41,317 nt of DNA. It comes from Malacoplasma sp. (GTDB taxonomy: Bacteria > Bacillota_I > Bacilli_A > Mycoplasmatales > Mycoplasmoidaceae). The stretch is from NCBI GenBank assembly GCA_021444005.1, contig JABUSB010000005.1, positions 39,350 through 80,666 of the forward strand. Reading direction: 5' to 3'. The stretch's first letter is position 1, and each line of letters starts with the position of its first letter. Below the pieces are notes generated by a model, which was not told the DNA's origin, did not search any database, and saw nothing but the letters and a program-made list of their open reading frames with translations. Below, in pieces: positions 29,962-38,129 of the stretch. Both the position numbers and the translations under genes were made by a program.

Positions 29962-30003
29962 AATTTTTTTGGGGTTTTTTTCTAAAAATCTTACTTCCTT
30001 ATA
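29962..30003 (+). promoter_or_regulatory. Repeated promoter module, copy C
   Basis: Conserved block with two changes (TTTCTAAAAATC in place of TTTCAAAAAATC, and TTCCTTATAGTG in place of TTCTTTATAGTG). The -10 would be TATAGT at 30000-30005. Confidence 0.6.
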
Positions 30004-30130
30004 GTGTAGAGACCTAGATAGAGGATGCTCTACTAAAACCATTTTTAAATAAATAATTAATGTGGTTTTATAAATGGTTATTAATTAATAGCCATTTAAA
30101 TCTATCTAGAAATTAAAATAATAAATCCTC
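30004..30130 (+). ncRNA. Putative structured small RNA, copy C
   Basis: GTAGAG (30006-30011) pairs with CTCTAC (30028-30033), enclosing the conserved TAGATAGAGGAT. TAAAACCA (30034-30041) pairs perfectly with TGGTTTTA (30063-30070). AAATGG (30072-30077) pairs with CCATTT (30092-30097), extended by TATTAA/TTAATA inside. TCTATCTAG (30101-30109) is the exact 9-nt complement of the loop bases 30014-30022, and ATCCTC (30125-30130) complements GAGGAT (30021-30026). No coding potential is seen. The 3-prime end is uncertain; no clear terminator. Confidence 0.5.
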
Positions 30131-30154
30131 CATTCATTTTTTAAAAATTTTTAC

Positions 30155-30194
30155 ACTTTTTTGGGGTTTTTTTCAAAAAATCTTACTTCTTTAT
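30155..30194 (+). promoter_or_regulatory. Repeated promoter module, copy D
   Basis: Conserved block identical to copy A over GGGGTTTTTTTC, AAAAAATCTTACTTC and TTTATATTG. The -10 is TATATT (30192-30197). Confidence 0.6.
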
Positions 30195-30330
30195 ATTGAG
30201 GACCATTAGATAGAGGATGGTTCTTCTAGAACTTCATTAAACAATTAGTGATGTACTAAAGATAGCTTAATAGTTATCTATCTCTATCTCTATCAGAAAA
30301 TTTAATCATATTAACAATAGATGTTAAATT
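30195..30330 (+). ncRNA. Putative structured small RNA, copy D
   Basis: GAGGACCAT (30198-30206) pairs with ATGGTTCTT (30217-30225) in 9 continuous pairs including two G-T, closing the loop TAGATAGAGG. AGATAGCT (30260-30267) pairs with AGTTATCT (30272-30279). CTCTATC occurs twice downstream (30282-30288 and 30288-30294), each the exact complement of the loop bases GATAGAG. AAATTTAA/TTAAATTT or TTAACA/TGTTAA (about 30299-30333) could form a 3-prime hairpin. No gene is present. Confidence 0.5.
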
Positions 30331-30447
30331 TGAGACTCCATTTATAAATTTTTATTTTTCTAAGTTTTTTCATATAAAAATCCTTTATGCCTATACAAAT
30401 TAATGGATTAGTTTGATAGTTTTGAAACTTATTTAGAATATCATTAA

Positions 30448-30500
30448 ATAATTAGTGGTGTTCATTAAAAAATATTTAATAGTTATTTATCTAAACCACA
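30448..30500 (+). repeat. Degenerate partial copy of RNA module D (copy E)
   Basis: CATTAAATAATTAGTGGTGT matches CATTAAACAATTAGTGATGT of copy D, and TTTAATAGTTATTTATCTA matches its CTTAATAGTTATCTATCT. The promoter block and first hairpin are absent. The AGATA/TATCT stem of D is AAATA/TATTT here, a paired G-C to A-T change. Around it, 30331-30447 and 30501-30720 hold only small AT-rich hairpins such as AAAAGAATTAATAATTCTTT near 30580 and ATTAACTT/AAGTTAAT near 30610-30635. Confidence 0.45.
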
Positions 30501-30730
30501 TTATTTATATATAATGGTTTTCTTCTTATATTCTTTCCGCAGTTAATGAATACATTCATTGCATTTAAAAATATTTATAAAAAAAGAATTAATAATTCTT
30601 TTAAAAAATTATTAACTTAATCAATCAAGTTAATAAACCAAAGTTAAAATCACAAATAATTTAGTAAATAAATATTTAATCTTTCTTCTAAAATATAATA
30701 TGCTATATGAATTTCTAGGAGATTTATTAA

Positions 30731-31222
30731 ATGAATTACAAAGAAATTATTATTAATGAGCTTCGTAAAGCAAACCTAACTTTAGGGATTGCTGAATCTG
30801 TAACTGGGGGAATGATTGCATCAACATTTGTGGATGTTGCGGGTGCTTCCAAAGTTTTTAAAGGCGGCATTGTAGCTTACACTGATTTTGCAAAAAGCAA
30901 ATTATTGGGAGTAAGTACTGATGTCCTTGAAAAATATAGTGCCTATTCTGCAAATGTTGCCCGTGAAATGGCTAAAGGGATCCGAAACCGACTAGGAACT
31001 GATATTTCAATTTCAGTTACCGGATTTGCTGGCCCATTTAATGAAAACATTCCCTATGATGATAAAAAATGCATAGTTTACTTTTGTATTATCATTATTG
31101 ATAAAGTTTATGATTATGAAATGGTTTTAGTTGATGAAGGACGGACTAATAACCGAATTACAATCGTTTCTAAAATCATTGAAGAATTGTTTAAACTAGT
31201 TTATCAACCAGCTAATTTCTAA
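30731..31222 (+). CDS. CinA C-terminal-domain protein (nicotinamide-nucleotide amidohydrolase-like, 163 aa)
   Basis: The protein has the CinA C-terminal signature: AESVTGGMIASTFVDVAGAS, then FKGGIVAYTDFAKSKLLGV and SISVTGFAGP. Single-domain forms (PncC/YgaD type) deamidate NMN to nicotinate mononucleotide in NAD recycling. In Firmicutes cinA lies next to recA, as here (70 nt apart). The ATG follows CTAGGAG. The long AT-rich stretch ahead belongs to the RNA module region. Confidence 0.9.
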   Translation: MNYKEIIINELRKANLTLGIAESVTGGMIASTFVDVAGASKVFKGGIVAYTDFAKSKLLGVSTDVLEKYSAYSANVAREMAKGIRNRLGTDISISVTGFAGPFNENIPYDDKKCIVYFCIIIIDKVYDYEMVLVDEGRTNNRITIVSKIIEELFKLVYQPANF

Positions 31223-31292
31223 TTCTTATTTTCTTTAATTTAAAAATGTGGTTTTAACTTCTTTCTTAAAATTTTAATTAGAGGTTATCACT

Positions 31293-32273
31293 ATGAACGA
31301 TACTATGAACGAACGTGAATTAAGTTTAGCGCTTAAGGAAATTGAGAAAAAGTTTGGCAAACAAACTTTTAATCAAACTGAAAGTTTTTCTAACGAAGTT
31401 ATTTCAACTGGTAGCATATTACTTGACAAAGCTACTGGAGTTAATGGATTCCCAAAAGGGAAGATCATTGAAATCTATGGTAATGAATCATCTGGAAAAT
31501 CAACAATCGCATTACAAGTTGTAAGAGAATGTATTAACAATAATGGTAATGTCGCCTATATTGACCTAGAAAATTCACTTGATAAAAAATACCTTGATTC
31601 TTTAGGAATAGATGCTAGCAAAGTTTTAATTGCCAACCCAGAATATGGCGAACAAGCTTTTTCAATCATTGAAGCACTATTAAAAACGGAAATGATTGAT
31701 TTAATTGTGGTCGATTCTGTAGCGGCAATGGTGCCAAAAAGCGATATGGATGCTTCAATTGAAGATCAATCAATGGGGACCCACGCCCGTTTGATGTCAA
31801 AAGGATTAAAAATCATCCAACCAGCAATTGCTAAATCCAATACTTGTGTTATTTTCATCAATCAAATTCGTGAAAAAATTGGGGTTGTATTTGGGAATAA
31901 CGAAATCACAACTGGAGGGAGAGCACTAAAGTTTTTTAGTTGCCTTCGTCTTGATGTGAGACGTAGTGAATTGTTAAAAAATGGTAATGACATAATTGGG
32001 ATTAAATCCAAAATTGTGATTACTAAAAACAAAGTTGGTATCCCTTTTAAATCTTGTTTTGTTGACATCTTTTTCAATCAAGGCTTTAATCCATTTAAAG
32101 AAATCATTGATTTTGCAATCCAGTATGACATTATCCAAAAATCAGGTTCTTGATTTTATTACGATAAACAAAAAATCGGCCAAGGTAGAAATAACTTAGA
32201 AAACTATTTAGCAAACAATAATGAACTTTTTGAAACTATTAAAAGTTTAGTATTGCAAAAAATAACTAATTAA
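31293..32273 (+). CDS. recA: Recombinase RecA
   Basis: It forms filaments on single-stranded DNA for homologous recombination. Walker A is GNESSGKST (residues 63-71), Walker B region LIVVDSVAAMVPKSDMD, loop L1 and L2 regions include DQSMGTHARLMSKGLKII and EKIGVVFGNNEITTGGRALKFF. The motif usually written AEHALD is LENSLD. One TGA=Trp (SGSWFYYDKQ) joins the last 40 residues, which include GQGRNNLENYL. Length is 326 aa, short of E. coli because the acidic tail is lacking. The ATG follows GAGG. In antigen-varying mycoplasmas RecA supports gene conversion (family knowledge). Confidence 0.96.
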
Positions 32274-32295
32274 GCCTTTTCTTAACACGTTTTAT

Positions 32296-32333
32296 AAAAA
32301 AAGTAGAATTTGAAAAAGTTCTACTTTTTTTAT
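32296..32333 (+). terminator. Terminator after recA
   Basis: AAAAAAGTAGAA and TTCTACTTTTTT form a 12-bp stem with a 10-nt loop and T residues. The gap to 32501 holds no gene; TTGTTT (32462-32467) and TATATC (32483-32488) may be the next promoter, with only about 8 nt of leader before the ATG. Confidence 0.85.
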
Positions 32334-32501
32334 TTTTTATTAATCCAAAGTTTGTTTTTAAATCTGGATTTGCTTAATTTGAGATGGTTAAAAACCAATG
32401 ATATCCAACTGTTTTTTATAATCAAAATTAAATTTATTAAGTTACTATCACATATTTAATGTTGTTTAATTTTTTATTAAAATATATCTAGTAAATTGAT
32501 T

Positions 32502-35264
32502 ATGAAAAGAAATTATTATTTAAATTTTTTAGCACTAACTGGATCGGTTGCTTCAATCGGGACCCCGATTGCAATATCCAATTTTAGTGAATCTAAAAAA
32601 GAGGATAACATTGAATTAAAAAAAGTTAATCGGCAAGCAGATGATAGTGGTTACCAAAGTGATGGATTAACACTTGAGCAACGGAAAGTGTTAATGAAAA
32701 ACTACTTTAAAAACAACACTGTTAACATTGGTTTTAATAAATTTGGGTCTTGTGTTGCAATTGCGTATGCAATGATTTTGTCATATTATGACACTTTTCT
32801 AAACGATGATTTGATTCCAGAAGTTTTTGATGCGCCAGTTTATAGTGCCTCTTCTGATAACTTTTTCTCATTTTCACCCGGAATTTATAACGATAAACAA
32901 GCATTAAGTTATAGCAACTTTAAAACATATCTTGATATGACAAAAGCTGTCGAGTCTTATGCACTGCAAGCTAAATTTGTTCAAATTGGTCAATATTTAA
33001 ATTTCATTAATGATAAAAAAACTGATCTTGCAATGGCTAGTGTTTGGATGGATAGTATTTTACAAACCTTTTTAGAAAAATATTCTCTTGAACAAAACTA
33101 CTCATATACTTTTGAAAACTTGAAGGCATCTAATGGGAAAACGATAGAAGATGCAATGAAAGAAAAGATTGACCAAGGCTATCCAGTGTATACTGAAATT
33201 ACAGGGAATGGACAACCATTACATGCTGTTGTTGCGTATGATTATGATGATAAAGGGCTTTTGTATAATTTTGGGTATTATGAATCAAAATCATTTAACA
33301 TCCATTTAAATCAAGCTGGCTATAGTAAAGTCACAGCTGCAAAAGTACTAAAGCTTTCAGCACCTTATAAGCTTTCTAATAACTATACTAAAATAAGTTT
33401 TCAAGAAGATAATAGCAGTGTTGAAACACCTTTAAAACCCATTGATTTATACAACAGTATTGAAGCTAAAAATCCTAGCATTACATCAGTTTTGTTTAAC
33501 AAAAACATTAATGGTGCATTAAAACAAAGCCCGGTTAATAAGTTTAAATTTAAAGCAACCAATCCAGCGCAACCAACTGATAATGTTGTTTTTAATTTTG
33601 ATAAATCACTAAACAGTGCAAAGGTTTTTAAAGATGGTGTTAATAAATCTTCAAGTTTTGCAACATCTATAAATAGTGGTAGTTTTAAAATAAACACCGG
33701 TCCTTCAAATGATGGTGTTTGAACTTTTGAGTTAACAAATATTAGCGATCAATCTAAAACTAGTCAATACCAGTTTTGTATTGACAATAATGCACCTGAT
33801 ATTCAATTTAATAATGATGGACTACCAGTTGTTGTCGCTTCTAATGCAAAAGATGTTAGTCAATACCAATATAAATATAGTGATCAAACTGATTTTAGTG
33901 ATTTTGATAAAAGCTATGCTTTTGTTAAAAAAGGAGATGTTAGTATCCAATTGAGTGATGATATTGGTAATGCCGCTTTGAAATCTGTTTCACTAAATGA
34001 TTCTCCATTTAATTTTGAATTTGATGATTCTTCGCAAGTTTTTCTAAAACCAAATATGAATTCCGCATTTACGATATCTGTTGATCCCAATAGCAATGCT
34101 TCTATATCAGTTAAAAAAGACGGGAATGAAATTGTAGAAAAAGGATCTGCTAGAGTTGAAAGTAACGGAAATTATGATGTTTTGTTAACTTATAATGGAA
34201 AATCATTTAATTACAGTTTTACTTTTTTAAACAAAGACCTTTTATTTGACTCTACAATCCAAAACAACGGATCTGCAAAAGATGTTGAAATTGTTGTTGA
34301 TAGTGATACTGTTGTAACTACAAAAAAAGATGCATATCAATTCTATGCAGGTAATGCAACAAGTGAAAATAAAACTAAATATAAATTCTTTGAAGAAGGG
34401 AATTACCAACTAAATTTTGTAGATAAATTTAATAATACTAATTCAATCAATTTCACAATTAATAAAACACTATCAAACAGTGTGGCAACTTCACAAGATA
34501 CGCAAATTCAATTGCAAAATTATGCTACTAAATTTTTACCATCAATTAAAACTGATGATGTATTAGTGGGTGAAATTGATAAAACAAATGTTGAAAAATT
34601 TGTTGATAATTTACCAGTTGATGATATGAAAAATAATATTAGTGTAGCCCTACATAATGTTTTATATGATCTAAATAGTTTGTCATTAACACTTGAATAT
34701 TCATTTACTAAAGATAGTGTTACATATAATTATGATTATTGTTTGAGTGGTTTAAACCTATATACTGATAAAACTGATTACAATCTTTTAAACAACTTTG
34801 TAAATGAAGTCAAAATAGAACCAATTCAAAGTCAAAATGATAGTGATAATTATTTGGATTTATCATTATTATCAAAAACAAATGTTAACAAGTTCTTTGC
34901 CAATTTACCCCAATCAAATAGCAATGTTGATGTAAATTTGCTAGAAATTAATTTTAAATATAAACAAAACACAGATGCAATCGATTCTGTGACTTTAGTT
35001 TATGAATTTAAGTGTGTTGATAATGCAAATGATTCTAAAAAACAATCATTTAGCTTTAATTCCACTAATTTTGAAAGCGAAAGTAATGAAATTAATAATC
35101 CTGTTCAAAATGCAAGTAATAATAGCAACACTTCTAATATTCAAATTAGTAAATATTGGTTTAATGTAATATTGATTTGTTGCATTGCAGTGATTTTAGT
35201 ATTACTAATATCACTTTTCATATTAATCGCTTATAAAATTAAGAAAACAAAAAATAAAAAATAA
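32502..35264 (+). CDS. Second surface-anchored C39-like cysteine peptidase (920 aa)
   Basis: It is a paralogue of the protein at 5640-8672. Residues 1-26 form a signal or anchor. The catalytic Cys84 lies in GSCVAIAYAMILSYYDT, His241 in HAVVAYDYDDKG and Asn256 in YNFGY; spacing matches the first copy within one residue. The phrase DTFLNDDLIPE is shared. From about residue 270 beta-rich repeats follow, including FEFDDSSQVFLKPNMNSAFT, which matches FQFDDTSNIFLKPYMNQAFS of the first copy. A C-terminal membrane helix (VILICCIAVILVLLISLFI) and KKTKNKK tail end the protein. It lacks the Pro/Thr-rich linker of the first copy. One TGA=Trp is at 33720. An in-frame TTG at 32496 is less likely than ATG 32502. 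Confidence 0.82.
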
Positions 35265-35283
35265 AGTCATTTAATTTTTTATT

Positions 35284-35311
35284 AAACCCTCTATTTGGAG
35301 GGTTTTTATTT
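35284..35311 (+). terminator. Terminator after the second peptidase gene
   Basis: AAACCCTC and GAGGGTTT form a perfect 8-bp stem around TATTTG, followed by T residues. Confidence 0.85.
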
Positions 35312-35439
35312 TGTTTTCTCATTTTTAAATAGCAAAAATACTAGCTTTTAATATTTTTTCTACTCTTTCAAATTGTAATTTTTAAGTAAAAAAAAGGGGT
35401 AAAAAATGGCATTTTTTTAAAAAAAATCAAAAATTTTGG

Positions 35440-35483
35440 CATTTTTTGGGGTTTTTTTCAAAAATTCTTACTTCTTTATAGTG
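35440..35483 (+). promoter_or_regulatory. Repeated promoter module, copy F, in front of ruvA
   Basis: The same block as copies A-D (TTTTTTGGGGTTTTTTTC, AAAAATTCTTACTTC, TTTATAGTG), with -10 TATAGT (35478-35483). TGTAGAGG and CCTCTACA (about 35483-35506) follow, an 8-bp inverted repeat at the start of the transcript. The ruvA ribosome site AAGGAG comes 20 nt later. Confidence 0.65.
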
Positions 35484-35535
35484 TAGAGGGGTAAAAGCCT
35501 CTACAAAATATATTTTTTAAAACAAGGAGAGCGAT

Positions 35536-36180
35536 ATGCTAACTTATATAATTGGAAAAGTAGTTTATATTAGTAAAAACTACATTTTATTAGAAAACAA
35601 TGGTCAAGGTTACAAAATATTTGTAAGTAATCCTGACCAATATAAAGATGGGTGTGATTGCAAAATCTTTATATTTACAAAAATTTATCAAAACAATAAA
35701 AATAATATTGTCTTTGAATTATATGGTTTCACAAGTGTTAAAGAAAAGATCTTTTTCGAAACCCTAATGCAGATTTCGGGAATTGGCCCCAAAACCGGAT
35801 TAATCATTTTAAAAAATGATTTATCAGTCCTTAAAAATTTAATTGTGAATGAAGACGTAAATTCGCTTGCAGTACTTGAAGGATTTACTAACAAAACTGC
35901 ACTTGCAGTTGTGTCTGCACTTTCATACAAAATGAAAACCGAAAAAAATTATGAACCACACCCAACAGAAAATACTCAAAATAATTGTGAAACACAACAA
36001 AACTATAATGCAACTCAAGATTTAATTTCTGCACTTAAAGCATTGGGTTACAAACCTCAAGTTATTGAAAAAACAGTTAATAACTTATTACCACAAATTG
36101 CCAATACTAAAGAGGAAGAGATTAGCGATCTGATAAGTATTGCTATTCGATCAATTGTTGATGACAGTATTTCAAGTTAG
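35536..36180 (+). CDS. ruvA: Holliday junction DNA helicase subunit RuvA
   Basis: RuvA binds four-way junctions and loads RuvB. The N-terminal OB domain starts MLTYIIGKVVYISKNYILLE with the family phrase NNGQGYKIFV. The helix-hairpin-helix region reads FFETLMQISGIGPKTGLIIL. The C-terminal domain has TQDLISALKALGYKPQVIEK, the RuvB-binding part. Length is 214 aa, slightly long because of an Asn/Gln/Thr-rich linker (about residues 137-155). AAGGAGAGCGAT precedes the ATG. It overlaps ruvB by 20 nt. Confidence 0.95.
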   Translation: MLTYIIGKVVYISKNYILLENNGQGYKIFVSNPDQYKDGCDCKIFIFTKIYQNNKNNIVFELYGFTSVKEKIFFETLMQISGIGPKTGLIILKNDLSVLKNLIVNEDVNSLAVLEGFTNKTALAVVSALSYKMKTEKNYEPHPTENTQNNCETQQNYNATQDLISALKALGYKPQVIEKTVNNLLPQIANTKEEEISDLISIAIRSIVDDSISS

Positions 36181-37117
36181 ACCACAAACCCTTAAAGACT
36201 TTTGTGGTAAAAAAGCAATAAAGAAAAATTTGCTAGCTTATTTAAATAGTGCAAAATTACGCAACCAAGCATTGGATCATTGTTTATTATATGGCCCTGC
36301 AGGTGTTGGCAAAACAACGTTATCTCGAATTATAGCTAATGAGTTAAACCAAAAATTAAAAATCATTCAAGGACCAGAATTGCAAGAAAAAAGTGATGTT
36401 ATTAACTTAATTTATTCACTAAAAGAAAATAGTGTTATCTTCATTGATGAGATTCACTCAATTAACCAGAAGTGCTTTGAATTACTATATTCTGCAATGG
36501 AAGACTTTTTAATTAATATCGAAATTGGTAAAGAATATAATAAAAAAACTACAACTGTACCAATTCCTCGGTTTACATTAATTGGAGCAACTACTAAATT
36601 AGGTAATATCCCCACGCCTTTTGAAGAACGTTTTGGAATTGTGATTAATATTGGCGAATACCAGGAAGAAGAAATTCTCAATATTTTAAATTTTGCTGTA
36701 AAGGTTTGCGAGCTAGAAGTTGACGAATCTGCCCTTGATCTAATTGCAAAAAGATCTAAAGGAATTCCCAGAATTGCTAAAAGAATTTTGTCCCGCTACA
36801 TCGACTATGCTTTAGCACAAAAAAATTTAAGTACGAAAAAGATACTTGAAAACATTGGAGTTTATGAATATGGATTAAATGAAATTGACCTTAATTATTT
36901 ATCATGTATTAAAGCAAATAAAAAAGTGGGACTAAAAACAATTTCCCAAATTCTTAATGTTGATGAAAAAACGATATTAGATAAAATTGAACCATTTTTG
37001 ATTAAAAAGAATTTGATTTTTAAGTCGATCAATGGAAGAAGTTTAAGTGAAAAAGGAATTGAATTCATCTCTAAGTTTGATAAGCAAAACAACTCAAAAG
37101 AGGTGGTCAATGTTTAA
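36161..37117 (+). CDS. ruvB: Holliday junction DNA helicase subunit RuvB
   Basis: The AAA+ motor for branch migration. RPQTLKDFCGKKAIKKNL opens the protein; Walker A is GPAGVGKTT (residues 45-53), Walker B VIFIDEIHSI, and sensor region RFTLIGATTKLGNIPTPFEERFGI with the arginine finger. The winged-helix C-terminus includes GLKTISQILNVDEKTILDKIEPFLI. Length 318 aa. ATG 36161 lies inside ruvA, so translation is coupled; an in-frame TTG at 36140 is an alternative. No ruvC is seen, as is usual in Mollicutes. Confidence 0.95.
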   Translation: MTVFQVRPQTLKDFCGKKAIKKNLLAYLNSAKLRNQALDHCLLYGPAGVGKTTLSRIIANELNQKLKIIQGPELQEKSDVINLIYSLKENSVIFIDEIHSINQKCFELLYSAMEDFLINIEIGKEYNKKTTTVPIPRFTLIGATTKLGNIPTPFEERFGIVINIGEYQEEEILNILNFAVKVCELEVDESALDLIAKRSKGIPRIAKRILSRYIDYALAQKNLSTKKILENIGVYEYGLNEIDLNYLSCIKANKKVGLKTISQILNVDEKTILDKIEPFLIKKNLIFKSINGRSLSEKGIEFISKFDKQNNSKEVVNV

Positions 37118-37997
37118 ATCAATTGAGTTTATAAAAACTGCTTTAGTTGAAAAAATCATTGCTAACTTAAATGAATTTAATGCGATTTGGAATCCAAATT
37201 ATTTACCTATTAAATCATTTAACTTCAAAACTAATAAAGCATATATGGGTTGTAATCAAATATTGCTATCAATTTGGGGAAGCCAATATAAAGATCCCCG
37301 ATGGTTAACATTTAATCAAGCTAAAAGTTTAGATTTAAAAATTAAAAAAAGTGCTAAACCAATTTCATTAATTTATTATGGGCAACAAAAACCAGATTTA
37401 TCAGAATCTAAAGTTATTAAAGTATTTGATGTCTTTAATGCATTACAAATTGAAAATATGCCACCACTTGAAAATACTCAAATCAAGATGACTAAAAAAC
37501 TTTTAAATGTATTTATTGACAAGATCTTGGATATTTCACCAGTTAAGATTGTTTTGAGTTTAATTGATAAAACACCATGCTATAAACCATTACAAAAAAA
37601 TGTTGTTAACCAAATTAATTTACCACTTAAAACAAAAACAGAAAGTAGTGGAGCAATGCTTAGTCTACTAATTCACGAATTGAGTCATGCTAGCAAATGA
37701 CAAAACCAAAACAATCAAATAAATGAAAATCCTTGATATTCAGAAAAGGATTATGCTTTTGAAGAACTAGTAGTGGCTTTAACCCAAATGTATGTCTTTC
37801 AAGAATATAATATTAAACCAATTGGTTTTGACCACAAACCTTATAGCAAATACTGAATTGAACTTTTAAAAAACGATGGTGAAATGCTATTTTTAGCAGT
37901 TAATAAAGCTGCAATTGCATTCAACTGGTTAAAGCAAAATATTCTAGTGCAAGCACAAAATGTTATTTATGAACGCAATAAACAGGATAACGAATAA
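37110..37997 (+). CDS. ArdC-like protein: ssDNA-binding N-domain plus zincin metallopeptidase domain (295 aa)
   Basis: The N-terminal part follows the ArdC pattern: MGCNQILLSIWGSQYKDPRW then LTFNQAKSLDLKIKKSAKPI, and VIKVFDVFNALQIENMPP (compare the family phrases G-x-N-x-x-L-L, PRWxTFxQA, G-x-KxxPI and VFNxxQ). The C-terminal part has the zincin motif HELSH (residues 189-193) and a downstream YAFEELVVAL (about 215-224), whose Glu is the likely third zinc ligand, with the typical spacing. ArdC proteins of plasmids and phages counter restriction and bind single-stranded DNA. Two further TGA=Trp codons lie after 37700. ATG 37110 overlaps the ruvB stop by 8 nt, behind AAGAGGTGG. A chromosomal copy fused into a ruvAB operon is unexpected; no other mobile gene is next to it. 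Confidence 0.75.
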
Positions 37998-38060
37998 AAT
38001 TCACCACTAAGTTATGTGCAAGAATTTAGTTAAAACAAAAATAAAGAAAAGGAATACTCT

Positions 38061-38129
38061 ATGATTTTATTAATAATCATTTTATTTGTCATTTACTACA
38101 TCAAGTTTATCAAGTTTATCTTCTTGTAA
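38061..38129 (+). CDS. Possible 22-aa hydrophobic peptide
   Basis: ATG 38061 follows AAAAGGAA at a good spacing. The product is MILLIIILFVIYYIKFIKFI plus FL, almost wholly hydrophobic, as in single-helix membrane peptides or type I toxins. It overlaps the 3-prime end of the minus-strand gene at 38082, so part of the sequence is constrained by that gene. A chance frame is quite possible. Confidence 0.25.
   Translation: MILLIIILFVIYYIKFIKFIFL

Noticed and set aside
28245-30240. Mini-genes in the RNA units (AGAGG directly before ATG or GTG in copies A, C and D)
   Set aside because: The purine block touches the start codon with no spacing; copies C and D encode only 3-8 codons and copy A a short unrelated peptide. 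The sequence is better explained by the conserved hairpin loop.
28182-30500. CRISPR array
   Set aside because: Repeats are too long, unevenly spaced and promoter-like, with paired internal structure, and no cas genes are present.
28182-38000. Prophage or integrative element
   Set aside because: The ArdC-like gene and repeats hint at mobility, but no integrase, transposase, capsid, relaxase or attachment repeats were seen.
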